From positions 124,001-188,000 of the forward strand of contig NZ_QBUG01000002.1 in NCBI RefSeq assembly GCF_003058225.1: 64,000 nucleotides of DNA, in the 5' to 3' direction. The stretch is from Promicromonospora sp. AC04. GTDB taxonomy: Bacteria; Actinomycetota; Actinomycetes; Actinomycetales; Cellulomonadaceae. This document shows positions 16,757-24,509 of this stretch, in pieces; positions within the stretch are counted from its first letter, which is position 1, and every line of letters starts with the position of its first letter. A program made the position numbers and the translations under genes. The notes below the pieces were generated by a model that was not told the DNA's origin, did no database searches, and saw only the letters and a program-made list of their open reading frames with translations.

Positions 16757-17541
16757 GATGTTGCCTCTCTTGGACTGCTGGGGGAAACGGGGGTGGCGGG
16801 GGAAACGGGGCCGACGGCGGAGGCGGGGCCCGGGCGGGCTGTCCGGTTCCGCCGGAAGGTGGGAGCCGCGGCCCTGGTCAGGCCCGGCGAGACGATGACG
16901 CGGCCCAGGCCGAGGAATCCGAGCTCGAGCACGAGGGCGACGATCGCGACGAGGATCGCGCCCGCGGCCATCTGCGTGTAGTCGGAGGAGGCGCGGCCGT
17001 CGATGATGTACCGGCCGAGGCCGTTGAGGGAGACGTAAGCGGCGACGGTCGCGGTGGAGACGATCTGCAGCGTCGCGTTGCGGACTCCGGACAGGAAGAG
17101 CGGCAGCGCGCACGGGACCTGGACGTGCCACAAGATCTGCGGGCGCGTGTAACCCGTCGCGCGGGCCGCGCCGACGGCGCCCGGGTCGGCGCCCTGGATC
17201 CCCGCGACGGTCCCCGACAGAATCGGCGGCACCGCGAGCAGCACGAGGACGACGATCGTCGGCCCGACGAACGCGAGCCGGGAGCCGATGTGCGGCGCGA
17301 CGAGCATGACGACGAGCACGAGGAGGCCGAACGTCGGCAGTGCCCGCAGGGCGTTGGCAGCGCCCGCGACGAGGAGCTCCCCGCGCCCGGTGTAGCCGAT
17401 GTAGACGCCCAGCGGTACGGCGATCGCCAGGGCGATGAGCAGCGCGATGCCCGAGTACAGGAGGTGGTAGCCGACCTGGACCGGGATGGAGTCCGCACCG
17501 GTCCAGTGCGCGGGGTCGAGGAACCAGCCGGGGATGTTCAT
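16753..17541 (-). CDS. QAT ABC transporter permease (OpuCB/OpuCD type)
   Basis: A 262-residue permease with about five or six membrane helices. It contains the conserved region PPILSGTVAGIQGADPGAVGAARATGYTRPQ around residues 120-150 and ends in a Pro/Ser/Thr-rich cytoplasmic tail. It shares ATGA with both neighbours (start at 17541, stop at 16753). It pairs with the permease at 17538-18188. Confidence 0.88.
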   Translation of the reverse strand: MNIPGWFLDPAHWTGADSIPVQVGYHLLYSGIALLIALAIAVPLGVYIGYTGRGELLVAGAANALRALPTFGLLVLVVMLVAPHIGSRLAFVGPTIVVLVLLAVPPILSGTVAGIQGADPGAVGAARATGYTRPQILWHVQVPCALPLFLSGVRNATLQIVSTATVAAYVSLNGLGRYIIDGRASSDYTQMAAGAILVAIVALVLELGFLGLGRVIVSPGLTRAAAPTFRRNRTARPGPASAVGPVSPATPVSPSSPREATS

Positions 17542-18188
17542 GCCGTCTCCAGCTTCTGCTGCCAAGGGGTCAGCGCCCGGGTGCCCGCGTGCACGAGCAC
17601 GTCCAGGACCACCGACAGCACCAGGCACAGCAGGATCCCGACCACTATCGGCAGGGTCAGCCGCAGCGAGAACCCCTCGGTGAAGAGCGACCCCAGCTGC
17701 GGGATGCCGAGCAGGGCCGCCATCGTCACGATGCTCACGTTCGAGACGACGGCGACGCGCAGGCCGCCGCCGATCGCCGGCACGGCCACGGGCAGCTCCA
17801 CGAGCAGGAGCCGCTGCCACGGGCGGTAGCCCATCGCCGTCGCCGCCTGGACCGTGTCGTGCGGGACCGACGCCAGGCCGTCCGCGACGACCCGGACCAG
17901 CAGCGCGACGCTGTAGAGCGTCAGGGCGACGACGACATTGAGCGGGTCGAGGATCTTGGTGCCGAGGACCTGGGGCAGGAGGACGAACAGCGCGATCGAC
18001 GGGACCGTGTAGAGCAGGCCCGATGCGCCGACGACCAGGGGGTAGATGCGCGCGGAGCGCGACGCCCACCATGCCAGCGGCACCGCGATGACCAGGCCGA
18101 GCACCGTGGGGATGACGCTCAGTGCCGCATGCCACGCGGTGAGCTCGCCGATGCGGGCGGCGTTGCTCGCGAACCAGTCGCCGATCAT
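17538..18188 (-). CDS. QAT ABC transporter permease
   Basis: A 216-residue permease beginning MIGDWFASNAARIGEL, a common start for the first permease of osmoprotectant-type importers. The cytoplasmic coupling loop reads VPHDTVQAATAMGYRPWQRLL. Start and stop both overlap neighbouring genes by four bases, so the importer subunits are tightly co-translated. Confidence 0.88.
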   Translation of the reverse strand: MIGDWFASNAARIGELTAWHAALSVIPTVLGLVIAVPLAWWASRSARIYPLVVGASGLLYTVPSIALFVLLPQVLGTKILDPLNVVVALTLYSVALLVRVVADGLASVPHDTVQAATAMGYRPWQRLLLVELPVAVPAIGGGLRVAVVSNVSIVTMAALLGIPQLGSLFTEGFSLRLTLPIVVGILLCLVLSVVLDVLVHAGTRALTPWQQKLETA

Positions 18189-19312
18189 GATGCGACCTCC
18201 GCTTCCCGCCCACGGCCCAGGTGGCGGAGCACTTCGTCAGCGACGACGCTCCCCCGCAGACGGCCGTCGGGTCCGGCCACGAGGCCGCGCCCGGTGGGGC
18301 TGGAGAGGGCGGCGTCGAGCAGGTCGCGGAGGCTGCCGTCGGCGCGCGCGACAGTCCCCGAGAAGTCGATGTGGCGCTCCTCGACGACCTCGCCGGTGGC
18401 CTTCAGGTCCACCCAGCCGAGCGGCGCGCCGTCGTCGTCGACGACGACGCTCCAGCCGTCACGCTGCCCTGAGCCGGTCGAGGGGTCGGCCCCGCCGACG
18501 TCGGCGGGGCGGGCGCCGACCCGGACCGTCACCTCCTCGGCGAGCCGGACGGTCGCCGTCGCCTCGACGAAGCCGAGGGCGCGGTACCCGCGCGAGGCCC
18601 CGACGAAGTCCGCGACGAACGGATCAGCAGGGTGAGCGAGCAGCTCGGCCGGTGTCGCGACCTGGGCCAGCGTCCCGCCCTCCCGGAAGACGGCGACCCG
18701 GTCGCCCAGCTTGAGCGCCTCGTCGATGTCGTGGGTGACCATCACTATCGTCTTGCCGATGTCCCGCTGCAGCTGGAGGAAGGAGTCCTGGAGCTGGGTG
18801 CGGACGACGGGGTCGACGGCGCTGAAGGGCTCGTCCATGAGCAGGAAGGGCGGGTCCGTGGCGAGCGCCCGGGCCACGCCGACGCGCTGCTGCTGCCCGC
18901 CGGAGAGCTGGTAGGGATAGCGCAGGGCGTAGCGCTCGTCCAGGCCGACCTTCTCCAGCAGCGCCAGCGCGTCGGCCCGGGCCTCCTTCTTGCCCGCGCC
19001 GAGCAGGCGGGGCAGCGCGGCGACGTTGTCGACGACGGTCCGGTGCGGGAACAGGCCGGCGCTCTGGATGACGTAGCCGATCTTGCGGCGCAGGTCGATC
19101 GCGTCGACGGACCGGGTGTCCTCGCCGTCGAGGCTGACGACGCCCTCGGTCGGGTCGATCAGCCGGTTGATCATCCGCATCGACGTCGTCTTGCCGCAGC
19201 CCGAGGGGCCGACGAGTACCGTCAGCCGGCCGCTCGGGGCATCGAAGGTGAGGTCGTGCACGGCGTGCGTGCCGTCGGGGTACACCTTGGAGACGTGCTC
19301 GAACGTGATCAT
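18185..19312 (-). CDS. QAT ABC transporter ATP-binding protein with CBS-like C-terminus
   Basis: A 375-residue ATPase. Walker A is GPSGCGKTT, the signature LSGGQQQRVGVARAL and Walker B FLLMDEPFSAVD, followed by the H-loop THD. From about residue 240 there is a CBS-like region, usual in OpuCA-type ATPases. The join carries an in-frame insertion reading DPSTGSGQRDG, encoded by a short dispersed palindromic repeat at 18467-18485. ATGA overlap links it to the IclR gene upstream. Confidence 0.9.
   Translation of the reverse strand: MITFEHVSKVYPDGTHAVHDLTFDAPSGRLTVLVGPSGCGKTTSMRMINRLIDPTEGVVSLDGEDTRSVDAIDLRRKIGYVIQSAGLFPHRTVVDNVAALPRLLGAGKKEARADALALLEKVGLDERYALRYPYQLSGGQQQRVGVARALATDPPFLLMDEPFSAVDPVVRTQLQDSFLQLQRDIGKTIVMVTHDIDEALKLGDRVAVFREGGTLAQVATPAELLAHPADPFVADFVGASRGYRALGFVEATATVRLAEEVTVRVGARPADVGGADPSTGSGQRDGWSVVVDDDGAPLGWVDLKATGEVVEERHIDFSGTVARADGSLRDLLDAALSSPTGRGLVAGPDGRLRGSVVADEVLRHLGRGREAEVAS
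18467..18485. repeat. Short REP-like palindrome inside the ATPase gene
   Basis: CCCTGAGCCGGTCGAGGGG belongs to the CCCTGAGCC(T/G)GTCGA(A/G)GGG type of dispersed repeat common in actinobacterial genomes. It reads in frame as STGSGQ on the minus strand and lies in the linker between the ATPase and CBS-like parts. Confidence 0.55.
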
Positions 19313-20070
19313 GCCGTCGCTCCTTCCGGGTGGTTGGCCGTCTGTGCGTCCGTGGTCGGAGCCGGGGTGTCGGTCGCCGTCGGCCCCGCGGCCGGGGCCC
19401 CGGCGGCCGGGGTCTTTTCGGCCGGGCCGCCGAGCTCCGCCGAGATGGCGGCGACCTCGGTGGCGAGGAGGCGGCCGTAGCGGGACTCGTCGTCCTCGCC
19501 GATGCGGTAGCTCGGTGCGACGAGACTGAGGGCGGCGACGACGCGACGGCCCACCCGGATCGGCGCGGCGATGGCGGTGACGTCGCTCTCGACGCCGCTC
19601 CTGGCGAGCGCCCACGATCCGGGCGGGACCGCGCCGGTGAGCGCCTGTCCCGCGGCCGTGCCGTCGAGCGGGATCGTGCCGCCCACCCAGCTCCGGTGCC
19701 GGACGGAGTGCGAGCCCTCCACGATGGCGATGTAGAGCGCGGACTCGTGGTGGCCGACCGTGCTGAGGTAGACGGACTCGCCCGTCGCCTCCGCCAGGAC
19801 CTTCATCGCGGGCCGCGTGAGATCGACGAGGGACTCGTTGCTCAGTGCCTGCGCACCGAGCTGGATGATCCGCCCGCCCGGGGTGAACGAGGCGTCCTCG
19901 TCCCGGCGGACGAACCCCGCGCCTTCCAGCGTGCGCAGGAGCCGCAGTGCGGTGCTCGGGGCGAGCTCGGTGGCGCGGGCGGCCTCGGAGAGGTTGGCCC
20001 GCCCCCGTTCGCAGACGACGGCGAGGAGCGCGAGCACCCGCTCGGCGGTCCTGGTCCCAGCTTCTGCCAT
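19309..20070 (-). CDS. IclR-family transcriptional regulator
   Basis: A 253-residue regulator. It has an N-terminal winged helix (RVLALLAVVCERGRANLSEA...TALRLLRTLEGAGFVRR) and a C-terminal effector domain (AMKVLAEATGESVYLSTVG; IPLDGTAAGQALTGA). The tail from about residue 220 is an Ala/Pro/Thr-rich extension. The start at 20070 is preceded by GGGAGGA. It heads the importer operon and is divergent from the HAL-like lyase, so it probably controls both. The effector is likely the imported compound or its lyase product. Confidence 0.88.
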   Translation of the reverse strand: MAEAGTRTAERVLALLAVVCERGRANLSEAARATELAPSTALRLLRTLEGAGFVRRDEDASFTPGGRIIQLGAQALSNESLVDLTRPAMKVLAEATGESVYLSTVGHHESALYIAIVEGSHSVRHRSWVGGTIPLDGTAAGQALTGAVPPGSWALARSGVESDVTAIAAPIRVGRRVVAALSLVAPSYRIGEDDESRYGRLLATEVAAISAELGGPAEKTPAAGAPAAGPTATDTPAPTTDAQTANHPEGATA

Positions 20071-20171
20071 GTCTCGGTCCTCCCACGTCGTCGGGTGCTC
20101 TGCTGTCTTCCTGCAGCTGTGTCCCTGCAGCGAACGTAGGAGCCGAGAGTTTTCGGCACATCGCCACCGCA

Positions 20172-20201
20172 TTGCCACTGTGTAAAACTCGCTTGCCACT
20201 G
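20172..20201. promoter_or_regulatory. Direct repeat TTGCCACTG in the IclR/lyase divergent region
   Basis: TTGCCACTG occurs at 20172-20180 and 20193-20201, start to start 21 bp, i.e. two helical turns. A TAGGCT -10-like hexamer for the lyase follows at 20210-20215. The repeats are good candidates for IclR binding between the two divergent promoters. Confidence 0.45.
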
Positions 20202-20267
20202 GCTGGCACTAGGCTGACCGGCACAATGGCAGGTGTCCGGTACGAACGCAAGGGAGAGGGCGCACCG

Positions 20268-21758
20268 ATGATCGAGCTCGCCGGGACCGCGAGGCTGACG
20301 GACGTGGTCGCGATCGCCGATGGCGCACCCGTTCGTGTGCCCGACGCCGTCGTCGAGGCCGTGGGCCGGGCGCATGCGCTGACGCAGCGGCTCGTCGCGG
20401 AGGTGCCGACCTACGGCCGGACCACCGGCGTCGGCGCGAACAAGACCGCCGTCGTCGAGGACGACGGTGCCCACGGGCTCCGGCTCCTGCGCAGCCACGC
20501 GGTGGACGCCGGCGCGGAGCTCCCCGCCCGGGCGGTGCGGGCGATGCTCGCCGTGCGGCTCAACCAGCTCTGCGTGGCGGGCTCCGGCGTCGACCCGGTG
20601 GTGCTTCCCGCGCTGGAGCGGATGCTGAACACGGACGCCCCGCCAACCGTCCGCGCGCACGCCTCCATCGGCACAGGCGACCTCGGCGCGCTCGCCGGGA
20701 CCGCGCTGACCCTCATGGGCGAGCGCCCGGCGACGGGGCCGCTCGAACCCATGGAGCCGTGGAACCGGGACAGCGCGCTGCCGTTCATCAGCTCCAACGC
20801 CCTCACGATCGGCCGCGCCTGCCTGGTGGTCGACGCCCTCGACCGGCTCGACCGCGCCGCCGCGGTCGTGTACGCGCTCAGCTTCCGGGGGCTCGACGGG
20901 AATCCCTCGGTCCTCTCCCCCACCGCGGTGCGCGCCGCGGCAGCGCCCGGGGTGGATGTGGTGGCTGGGCGTGCGCTGCGGTTGCTGGGGGCCGGGGCCG
21001 GGTCGGCTGAACGATCAGCCGGGGTTGAGGTCGGAGCCGACGCCGGAGCAGGGGCTGGGGTTGAGGCCGGGGCCGGGCAGCCGGCCCGGATCCAGGACGC
21101 CTTCGGGCTGCGCGTGTTCCCGATCAGCCAGGGCGCCTTCACGCATGCGCTCGGGACGCTGGCCGAGCAGGCCGGCCGGGTCCTCGGCGTCGCGCAGGAG
21201 AATCCGTTTTTCGACCTGGCCGGTGCGGCCGTCGTTCATCACGGCGCCTTCCACCAGGCCGCGCTGGGGCTCGCGCTCGACGGGTGCAACCTCGCCCTCG
21301 CGCAGACCGGACCGCTCGTGATGTCCCGGATCGGAATGCTCAACGAGCCCGCCCTCACCGGGCTACGGCCGTTCCTCGCGACCGGTCCCGAGGGCGCCTC
21401 CGGCCTGATGATGGCCGAGTACGTCGCCGCGAGCGCCCTCGGCGAGCTGCGCGCGGCCGCTCAGCCCGCCTCGCTCGGTTCCGTCTCGCTCTCCCGCGGC
21501 ACGGAGGAGGACGCGAGCTTCGCGTCGCAGGCCGTCGTCCAGGCCGAGCGCGCGGTCGCCGCCTACCGGACGCTGCTCGCCTGCGAGCTCGTCGGCGCCG
21601 TGCGACTGCTCCGCCAGCGCGGTGTGGACCTCCCCGCGGGCCCGCTGCACGACGCGCTCAAGGTCACGGCGGCACTCCCGACCGACGACACCGACCGAGA
21701 CCTACGGAACGACCTCGAGCTGGCCGAGAACCTGCTCGACGCCCTCGCGCGGATCTAG
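20268..21758 (+). CDS. Histidine ammonia-lyase homologue lacking the MIO triad; candidate ergothionase-like lyase
   Basis: A 496-residue HAL/PAL-fold protein. Family landmarks align well: PTYGRTTGVG (Tyr49 matches the catalytic Tyr of HutH), IQDAFGLRVFP (Arg kept), HHGAFHQAA, and SRGTEEDASFAS for the C-terminal Glu. The MIO-forming segment, GASGDLAP in HutH, reads IGTGDLGA here (Gly135-Thr136-Gly137), and the NGT Asn motif is replaced by SSN. Without Ala-Ser-Gly, MIO is not expected to form. Ergothionase, which expels trimethylamine, is reported to be a HAL homologue without MIO. A linker near residues 243-275 is Ala/Gly-rich. The ATG at 20268 has GGGAGAGG; 20226 is an alternative. Confidence 0.8.
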   Translation: MIELAGTARLTDVVAIADGAPVRVPDAVVEAVGRAHALTQRLVAEVPTYGRTTGVGANKTAVVEDDGAHGLRLLRSHAVDAGAELPARAVRAMLAVRLNQLCVAGSGVDPVVLPALERMLNTDAPPTVRAHASIGTGDLGALAGTALTLMGERPATGPLEPMEPWNRDSALPFISSNALTIGRACLVVDALDRLDRAAAVVYALSFRGLDGNPSVLSPTAVRAAAAPGVDVVAGRALRLLGAGAGSAERSAGVEVGADAGAGAGVEAGAGQPARIQDAFGLRVFPISQGAFTHALGTLAEQAGRVLGVAQENPFFDLAGAAVVHHGAFHQAALGLALDGCNLALAQTGPLVMSRIGMLNEPALTGLRPFLATGPEGASGLMMAEYVAASALGELRAAAQPASLGSVSLSRGTEEDASFASQAVVQAERAVAAYRTLLACELVGAVRLLRQRGVDLPAGPLHDALKVTAALPTDDTDRDLRNDLELAENLLDALARI

Positions 21759-21920
21759 CGGATCCAGCGGATCCAGCAGCCTGCAGCCAGCAGCCAGCAG
21801 CCCGCTGCCAGCGGAGCCAGCAGCCAGCAGCCAGCGGCCAGCAGATCCAGCAGATCCAGCGGGAACCCTGGGTCGGCAACTTCCTGAACCGAGCGGGGTC
21901 GGCACTTTGCCCAGCAAACT

Positions 21921-21976
21921 CGGCAGTTGGCACTGAGATCGGCTCAGGCCTGAGCCGATCTCGGTGCAAACTGCCG
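21921..21976. repeat. Hairpin after the lyase gene (family C)
   Basis: A perfect 28-bp palindrome is centred on AGGCCT (GAGATCGGCTCAGG at 21935-21948 and its complement at 21949-21962). It is extended outwards by near-complementary arms ending CGGCAGTT...AACTGCCG. The same outer sequence, CGGTGCAAACTGCCGA, occurs in the hairpin at 54864-54946. Confidence 0.6.
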
Positions 21977-22071
21977 ATCCCCGCAGGAAAGGGCCAACCT
22001 TGGGCGCGCCATCCGCGGACAGCTGCGTATCAGGGGATTGGCAAGCCGCCGATCCCGGGGTCGCACTCGAC

Positions 22072-22077
22072 TAGTCT
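22072..22077 (+). promoter_or_regulatory. -10-like TAGTCT of a leaderless moaA transcript
   Basis: TAGTCT (TANNNT) ends six bases before ATG 22084 and no good Shine-Dalgarno sequence is present, consistent with leaderless transcription. Confidence 0.45.
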
Positions 22078-22083
22078 CGGAAG

Positions 22084-23304
22084 ATGACCGCTGTGACACT
22101 CGGGATCCCGTCGGTGCGAGGCGTGCCCCGGCGCGCCACCACCCCGGGGGGCAAACCGCGCCCCGAGACCCCGCTGCTCGTCGACCGGTACGGGCGCGTC
22201 GCGCGGGACCTGCGCGTCTCGATCACGACGGCGTGCTCCCTGCGCTGCACCTACTGCATGCCGGCCGAGGGCCTGCCCCTTGTGCCGCGCGACGAGCTGA
22301 TGACGCCGGACGAGATCGGCCGGCTCGTCGGCATCGGCGTCCGCGACCTCGGCATCCGCGACATCCGGTTCACGGGCGGCGAGCCGCTCATGCGGCGCGA
22401 CCTCGAGCAGATCATTAGCGCGGCACGGACCGCGGCCGACGACGGGATGGCCTCGCTCCGGCACGACACCTCGGCAAGCGGCGCGACGTCGAGTGGCGCG
22501 ACGTCGAGCGGCACGACGCCGAGCGGCACGAAGCCGGGCAGCCCGGCGTCAGGCACAACGACGTCGGGCGAACGCGTCCGCATCGCCATCACCTCCAACG
22601 CACTCGGGCTCGACAAGCGGGTGGACGCGCTGGTCGCGGCCGGGCTGGACCGGGTCAACATCTCCCTGGACACCGTGGACCGGGAGGCGTTCGCGACCCT
22701 GACGCGGCGCGACCGCCTGGACGACGTGCTCAAGGGCATCCGCGCGGCCCTCGCCGCCGGGCTGGCGCCGGTCAAGATCAACGCGGTGCTCCTGCCGGAG
22801 ACCCTGGAGGGCGCGGCCGACCTGCTCGCCTGGGCCGTCGAGCACGGCTGCAACCTGCGGTTCATCGAGGAGATGCCGCTCGACGCCGACGGGCGCTGGA
22901 CGCGCGACGACGTCGTGAGTGCCGCCGACCTGCTGAACCGGCTCGGCGAGCGCTTCACCCTGACCCCGGCGGGCCGCGAGGACCCGTCGGCCCCGGCGGA
23001 GGAGTGGCTGGTCGACGACGGACCGGCCACCGTCGGGATCATCGCCTCCGTGACCCGCTCCTTCTGCGGGGCGTGCGACCGCACCCGGCTGACCGCCGAG
23101 GGCACTGTCCGCTCCTGCCTGTTCGGCAACGAGGAGACCGACCTGAAGTCCCTGCTGCGTAACGGTGCCACGGACGACGAGGTCGGCGACGCGTGGCGCG
23201 CCGCCATGTGGGCCAAGCCTCGCGCGCACGGCAGCGACGCCGTCGAGCTGGCGGCCGACGCCTTCGCCGAGACACAGCGCAGCATGGGCGCCATCGGCGG
23301 CTGA
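22084..23304 (+). CDS. moaA: GTP 3',8-cyclase MoaA with an internal Ser/Thr/Gly-rich insertion
   Basis: A 406-residue radical-SAM enzyme for the first step of molybdenum-cofactor synthesis. The N-terminal cluster ligands are Cys51, Cys55 and Cys58 (CSLRCTYC). The second 4Fe-4S site is CGACDRTR...SC near residue 330. The C-terminus ends GG, needed for activity in this family, and FTGGEP binds SAM. Residues about 126-162 are an unusual insertion of ASGATSSG-type repeats between the first part of the barrel and ITSNALGL; ordinary MoaA lacks it. The other Moco genes lie 4.5 kb away and no moaC is seen. Confidence 0.95.
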   Translation: MTAVTLGIPSVRGVPRRATTPGGKPRPETPLLVDRYGRVARDLRVSITTACSLRCTYCMPAEGLPLVPRDELMTPDEIGRLVGIGVRDLGIRDIRFTGGEPLMRRDLEQIISAARTAADDGMASLRHDTSASGATSSGATSSGTTPSGTKPGSPASGTTTSGERVRIAITSNALGLDKRVDALVAAGLDRVNISLDTVDREAFATLTRRDRLDDVLKGIRAALAAGLAPVKINAVLLPETLEGAADLLAWAVEHGCNLRFIEEMPLDADGRWTRDDVVSAADLLNRLGERFTLTPAGREDPSAPAEEWLVDDGPATVGIIASVTRSFCGACDRTRLTAEGTVRSCLFGNEETDLKSLLRNGATDDEVGDAWRAAMWAKPRAHGSDAVELAADAFAETQRSMGAIGG

Positions 23305-23310
23305 GCAAGT

Positions 23311-23350
23311 CGTCCATCTGCACAGCAGGAACCCGTCCATCTGCACAGCA
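23311..23350. repeat. 17-bp direct repeat downstream of moaA
   Basis: CGTCCATCTGCACAGCA occurs exactly at 23311-23327 and 23334-23350, start to start 23 bp. It lies 7 bp after the moaA stop and about 170 bp before the next permease gene. An inverted repeat CGACACGT/ACGTGTCG follows at 23360-23393. The role is unknown; regulator sites for the importer operon are one possibility. Confidence 0.5.
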
Positions 23351-23506
23351 CGGACCCGTCGACACGTTCAATCGGGCCGCGCCCGACGTGTCGCCCACGT
23401 GACGCCCAGCCGTCCCAGATGACGCCCCGGGGACGGCGGGATGTACGTTGCCCGAAGCCTCGGCCCCCCGACGGACAAAACCCCACATAGCACCCGGACG
23501 ACTTCC

Positions 23507-23512
23507 TAGGCT
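23507..23512 (+). promoter_or_regulatory. -10-like TAGGCT of a leaderless importer transcript
   Basis: TAGGCT ends seven bases before GTG 23520. The same hexamer stands before the S66 peptidase (33061) and the lyase (20210). No Shine-Dalgarno sequence is seen. Confidence 0.45.
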
Positions 23513-23519
23513 CCCGGCC

Positions 23520-24509
23520 GTGACCACCACCGCGACGCCACGGGCCCCGGAGGACTCCGGCGCCGGACCGGCCCGCTCCGCCATCCCGGGGCGAACCCGG
23601 CCGCAGCGCCTGCACCGCAGCCGCCTCGGCGCCAGCCGCCGGCGCAAGGCCCTCCTCTGGGCGCTGCTCCTCGCCGGCCCGAACGTCGTCCTCCTCCTGG
23701 TCTTCGTGTACCGGCCGCTGCTGCAGAGCCTGTACCTCTCGACCCTGCAGTGGAACCTCGGCTCGCCCACCGCGCGGTTCGTGGGGCTCGGCAACTACAT
23801 CGAGTGGTTCAGCGCTCCCACCACCGGGCGGATCGTCACCACGACCATCGTCTTCACCGTCGCGACCGTCGGCGGCGCGATGGTGCTGGGCCTCGGCCTG
23901 GCGCTGCTCCTCAACAGCAGGCTCAGGGGCCGCGGCGTCGCCCGCACCGTGGCGTTCGCGCCGTACGTGCTGGGCGGCTTCGCCGTCGGCATCCTCTGGC
24001 TGTTCATGTTCGACCCGCGCTACGGCCTGATCCAGGAGGTGCTCGGCTGGGTGGGCCTCGCGTCCCCCCAGTGGTACACGGGCCGCCCGTGGCCGCTGGT
24101 CATGGTGATCGTCGTCTACCTGTGGAAGAACCTCGGGTACGTCGCCCTCATCTACCTGGCGGGCCTGCAGGCGGTGCCGCAGGACCTCAGGGACGCCGCC
24201 GCGCTCGACGGCGCGTCGTCCGCCCGCACGCTGCGCTCGGTGGTGCTGCCGCTGCTCACGCCGACCACGTTCTTCCTGCTCGTGACGATGCTGCTCAGCT
24301 CGCTGCAGTCGTTCGACATCATCAAGGCGATGACCCAGGGCGGTCCGCTGGGCTCCACCACGACGCTCATGTACTCGATCTACGAGGAGAGCTTCGTCAA
24401 CGGCCGCGCGGGCTACGCGTCCGCCGTCGCCACCATCCTGTTCCTCGTGCTGCTGGCCGTCACCGCCGTGCAGATGCGGTTCGTCCAGCGGAAGGTCCAC
24501 TACGCGTGA
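23520..24509 (+). CDS. CUT1 ABC transporter permease (UgpA/MalF-like)
   Basis: A 329-residue permease with an Arg/Pro-rich cytoplasmic N-terminus and six membrane helices. The EAA loop reads LRDAAALDGASSARTLRSVVLP near residue 235. GTG at 23520 gives VTTTATPRAP; the frame extends 24 codons upstream but lacks a better start. It heads an importer operon with a second permease and a lipoprotein; no ATPase or regulator is adjacent. Confidence 0.88.
   Translation: MTTTATPRAPEDSGAGPARSAIPGRTRPQRLHRSRLGASRRRKALLWALLLAGPNVVLLLVFVYRPLLQSLYLSTLQWNLGSPTARFVGLGNYIEWFSAPTTGRIVTTTIVFTVATVGGAMVLGLGLALLLNSRLRGRGVARTVAFAPYVLGGFAVGILWLFMFDPRYGLIQEVLGWVGLASPQWYTGRPWPLVMVIVVYLWKNLGYVALIYLAGLQAVPQDLRDAAALDGASSARTLRSVVLPLLTPTTFFLLVTMLLSSLQSFDIIKAMTQGGPLGSTTTLMYSIYEESFVNGRAGYASAVATILFLVLLAVTAVQMRFVQRKVHYA

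Larger units (their letters stand above)
21759..22083. repeat. Intergenic region: CAGCAGCC-type repeats plus a palindrome; no gene seen
   Basis: From 21760 to about 21868 the sequence is built from short tandem units such as CAGCAGC, CAGCGGATC and CAGCAGATC. Then come several copies of GGTCGGCA(A/C)T and the hairpin at 21921-21976. No coding frame here has a plausible start or product. The last 15 bases hold the moaA promoter. Confidence 0.6.

Noticed and set aside
22251-24500. 749-codon minus-strand frame spanning moaA and a permease gene
   Set aside because: It crosses two unrelated well-supported genes on the other strand and has no domain pattern.
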